Positions 20,200-21,693 of a stretch of DNA of 21,693 nucleotides are shown here, piece by piece. The stretch is from an uncultured Collinsella sp. Its GTDB lineage: Bacteria; Actinomycetota; Coriobacteriia; Coriobacteriales; Coriobacteriaceae. Each line of letters starts with the position of its first letter. Within the stretch, counting starts at the first letter, position 1. The position numbers and the translations under genes were made by a program. Location of the stretch: NCBI GenBank assembly GCA_902489855.1, contig CABUBS010000010.1, positions 1 to 21,693 of the forward strand, read 5' to 3'. The notes beneath the pieces are model-generated. The model was not told the origin of the DNA and did not search any database. It saw only the letters and a list, made by a program, of their open reading frames with translations.

Positions 20200-21693
20200 A
20201 TGACCGAGGAGTTCAAGAAGCAGGGCGGCGTTGATGACGCCGCTGCCGCGGGACTGGTCGAGGAAACGGCTGCCGCGTCGACCGAGCTGGATGACGCCGC
20301 CAAGGCTGCGGCCGAGCGCGAGGCTCGCCGCCAAGCGCTCTACGAGGAAAACGAACGTGCCGAGGACGAGCGCGCCCGCGCCGAGGCAGAGCGTATGCGC
20401 GACGTGGACGACGAAGACGAGGACGAGACGCCTCGGGATACCTGGGCGACGGTGCGCCGTCTGTGGAGCGAGGCCTCCGGCGATCACTGGCGCTTTTACC
20501 TCGTGTTCGCGAGCATCGTGTTCTATGTCATCTTTAACACCGCGGCGCCGGCGTACAGCGCCCGCGTCATCGATGAACTGTGGGGCCACATTCAGGTAGC
20601 GTTTGTCAACAACGCCACCTTCAGCATCACCTGGGAGAACTGCGGCAGGACTATCTTCATCTACTTTTTGATTTGGACGGCCGCCGCCTCGTTCTACGCG
20701 CTCCAGAGCTTTTTGATGTCGAGCGTGGCCGAACGCCTCAATCTGCGCCTGCGCAACCGCATCGCGCAAAAGCTCAACCGTCTGCCGCTCGCCTATTTTG
20801 ACGCGCATCGTCCCGGCGAGGTCGTCAGCCGCGCGACCAACGACCTGGACAAGATGTCCGAGAGCATGCAGCGCGGATTGCTGCAGCTGCTCGTGTCGAT
20901 CGGCACGGTTGTTGGTGCTGTGAGCGTGATGTTCGTGTTCAGCGTGCAGCTTACGCTCGTCTTTCTGTTCTTTACGGCACTGTCGCTGCTGGTGACGAAG
21001 GTCGTCTCGCGCCGCACACACGATGTGACGGGCGAGCGCCAGGAGTGGGTGTCCAAGATTACGAGTGCGGTCGAGGAAGGCTATTCGGGCCGTCTGGTGA
21101 TCCGCGCGTTTAACCGCGAACGTCAGAGCTCCGCTGAGGTGCACGAGGCTTCGAAGGAACTGGCTCGTGTGAGCACCAAGGCCGACTTTATGATCAATGC
21201 TGTCGGCCCCGCGGTGCGCTTTATCGGCCGTTTGGCGCAGATCGTTATTGCGCTTGTGGGCTGCAGCATGCTGGTTGCCGGTCACATGACCGTCGGCGTG
21301 TTCCAGGCGTTCTTCCAGTTTATCTACGAGGCGTCCGAGCCCATGACGCAGTTGTCGTTTACCTTCAACTCGCTGCAGAGCGCGCTGGCGAGTGCAGAGC
21401 GCGTGTTCGACCTGCTCGATGAACCCGAGATGGAGGCCGATCCGCAGTCGGGCGAGGCCGCCAAGCTGCCGGGTCGTGCGGAGGGCCACGTCGCCTTTGA
21501 GCATGTGCGCTTTGGCTACGCGCCCGACAAGCCGCTCATGCGCGACGTGTCGTTTACCGCCGAGCCGGGCCAGAAGATTGCCGTGGTGGGAACCACGGGC
21601 GCAGGCAAGACGACGCTCATCAACCTGCTCATGCGCTTCTACGAGATTGACGGCGGGCGGGATGAGAATCGCCGGGTTATTGAGCAGCACGCG
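20200..21693 (+). CDS. ABC exporter half-transporter, partner subunit, 3' truncated
   Basis: The open frame runs 498 codons to the window end without a stop. ATG at 20200 starts one base after the previous gene's stop and is preceded by GGGAGG. Residues 1 to ~85 are an unusually long, highly charged extension rich in Glu/Asp/Ala/Arg. Membrane helices occupy ~98-390, and Walker A GTTGAGKT is at 464-471. The signature, Walker B and H-loop are beyond the edge. After EIDGGR (ending at ~21660) the sequence should continue into the usual beta-strand, but instead reads DENRRVIEQHA; the reverse complement of these bases reads RVLLNNPAILI, which is the segment before Walker B of such proteins. The last ~33 bases are therefore suspect. 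It should be the catalytically competent half of the heterodimer. Confidence 0.9.
   Translation, partial: MTEEFKKQGGVDDAAAAGLVEETAAASTELDDAAKAAAEREARRQALYEENERAEDERARAEAERMRDVDDEDEDETPRDTWATVRRLWSEASGDHWRFYLVFASIVFYVIFNTAAPAYSARVIDELWGHIQVAFVNNATFSITWENCGRTIFIYFLIWTAAASFYALQSFLMSSVAERLNLRLRNRIAQKLNRLPLAYFDAHRPGEVVSRATNDLDKMSESMQRGLLQLLVSIGTVVGAVSVMFVFSVQLTLVFLFFTALSLLVTKVVSRRTHDVTGERQEWVSKITSAVEEGYSGRLVIRAFNRERQSSAEVHEASKELARVSTKADFMINAVGPAVRFIGRLAQIVIALVGCSMLVAGHMTVGVFQAFFQFIYEASEPMTQLSFTFNSLQSALASAERVFDLLDEPEMEADPQSGEAAKLPGRAEGHVAFEHVRFGYAPDKPLMRDVSFTAEPGQKIAVVGTTGAGKTTLINLLMRFYEIDGGRDENRRVIEQHA

Noticed and set aside
20137..21690. A 517-codon minus-strand open frame at the right edge
   Set aside because: It mirrors the ABC transporter. 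Its first residues (LLNNPAILI) look real only because the last ~33 bases are inverted; the rest has no ABC character.

Overview
The window looks like one whole 21.7 kb contig from a high-GC, Gram-positive-type gut bacterium of the Coriobacteriia, most likely Collinsella or a close relative. This rests on GC-rich codon use, AGGAGG-type ribosome sites, the gene repertoire (fructose-type PTS, split transketolase, paired ABC exporters, LacI/GntR/MarR regulators) and a short interspersed palindromic repeat present four times. The assignment is inference; there is no rRNA or other taxonomic marker. No tRNA, CRISPR array, transposase or phage gene was seen.

Region 1 (1-6580) is a sugar-catabolic operon. 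A divergent LacI-family regulator, of which only the start is present, faces PTS EIIBC, a GatZ/KbaZ-family protein, a TalC-type transaldolase, a transketolase split into N- and C-terminal proteins, and PTS EIIA. A sugar enters as a phosphate, the GatZ-like protein probably isomerises or epimerises it, and transketolase plus transaldolase feed it into glycolysis. No GatY/KbaY catalytic aldolase partner is present. The gaps between genes hold strong hairpins, including one terminator-like hairpin inside the operon and one potential pseudoknot.

Region 2 (6494-7183) is a 690-base gap without a convincing gene. It holds the operon terminator, two copies of the interspersed repeat, and an unusual cluster of nine CTCTCTAA/TTAGAGAG octamers that includes a 66-base palindrome with perfect 32-base arms.

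Region 3 (7184-10109) has an orphan larE (minus), a HAD phosphatase (plus), a strong bidirectional terminator, and a LacI-family regulator (minus) with a likely self-operator.

Region 4 (10110-14313) has glmS, a GntR/FCD regulator, and a divergently transcribed YeiH-family membrane transporter.

Region 5 (14580-17792) has a Fis-type regulator with a decayed AAA+ domain, a small single-pass membrane protein of unknown role, a nitroreductase, and a 96-residue unknown protein.

Region 6 (17890-21693) is a MarR regulator and two half-size ABC exporters that form a tight operon, probably a heterodimeric drug exporter controlled by MarR. The second exporter gene runs off the window.

Both window ends look chimeric. 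The last ~33 bases read, in reverse complement, as the Walker B region of the same kind of ABC domain that the gene is encoding on the forward strand. The first ~37 bases break the LacI DNA-binding motif. These edges should not be trusted.
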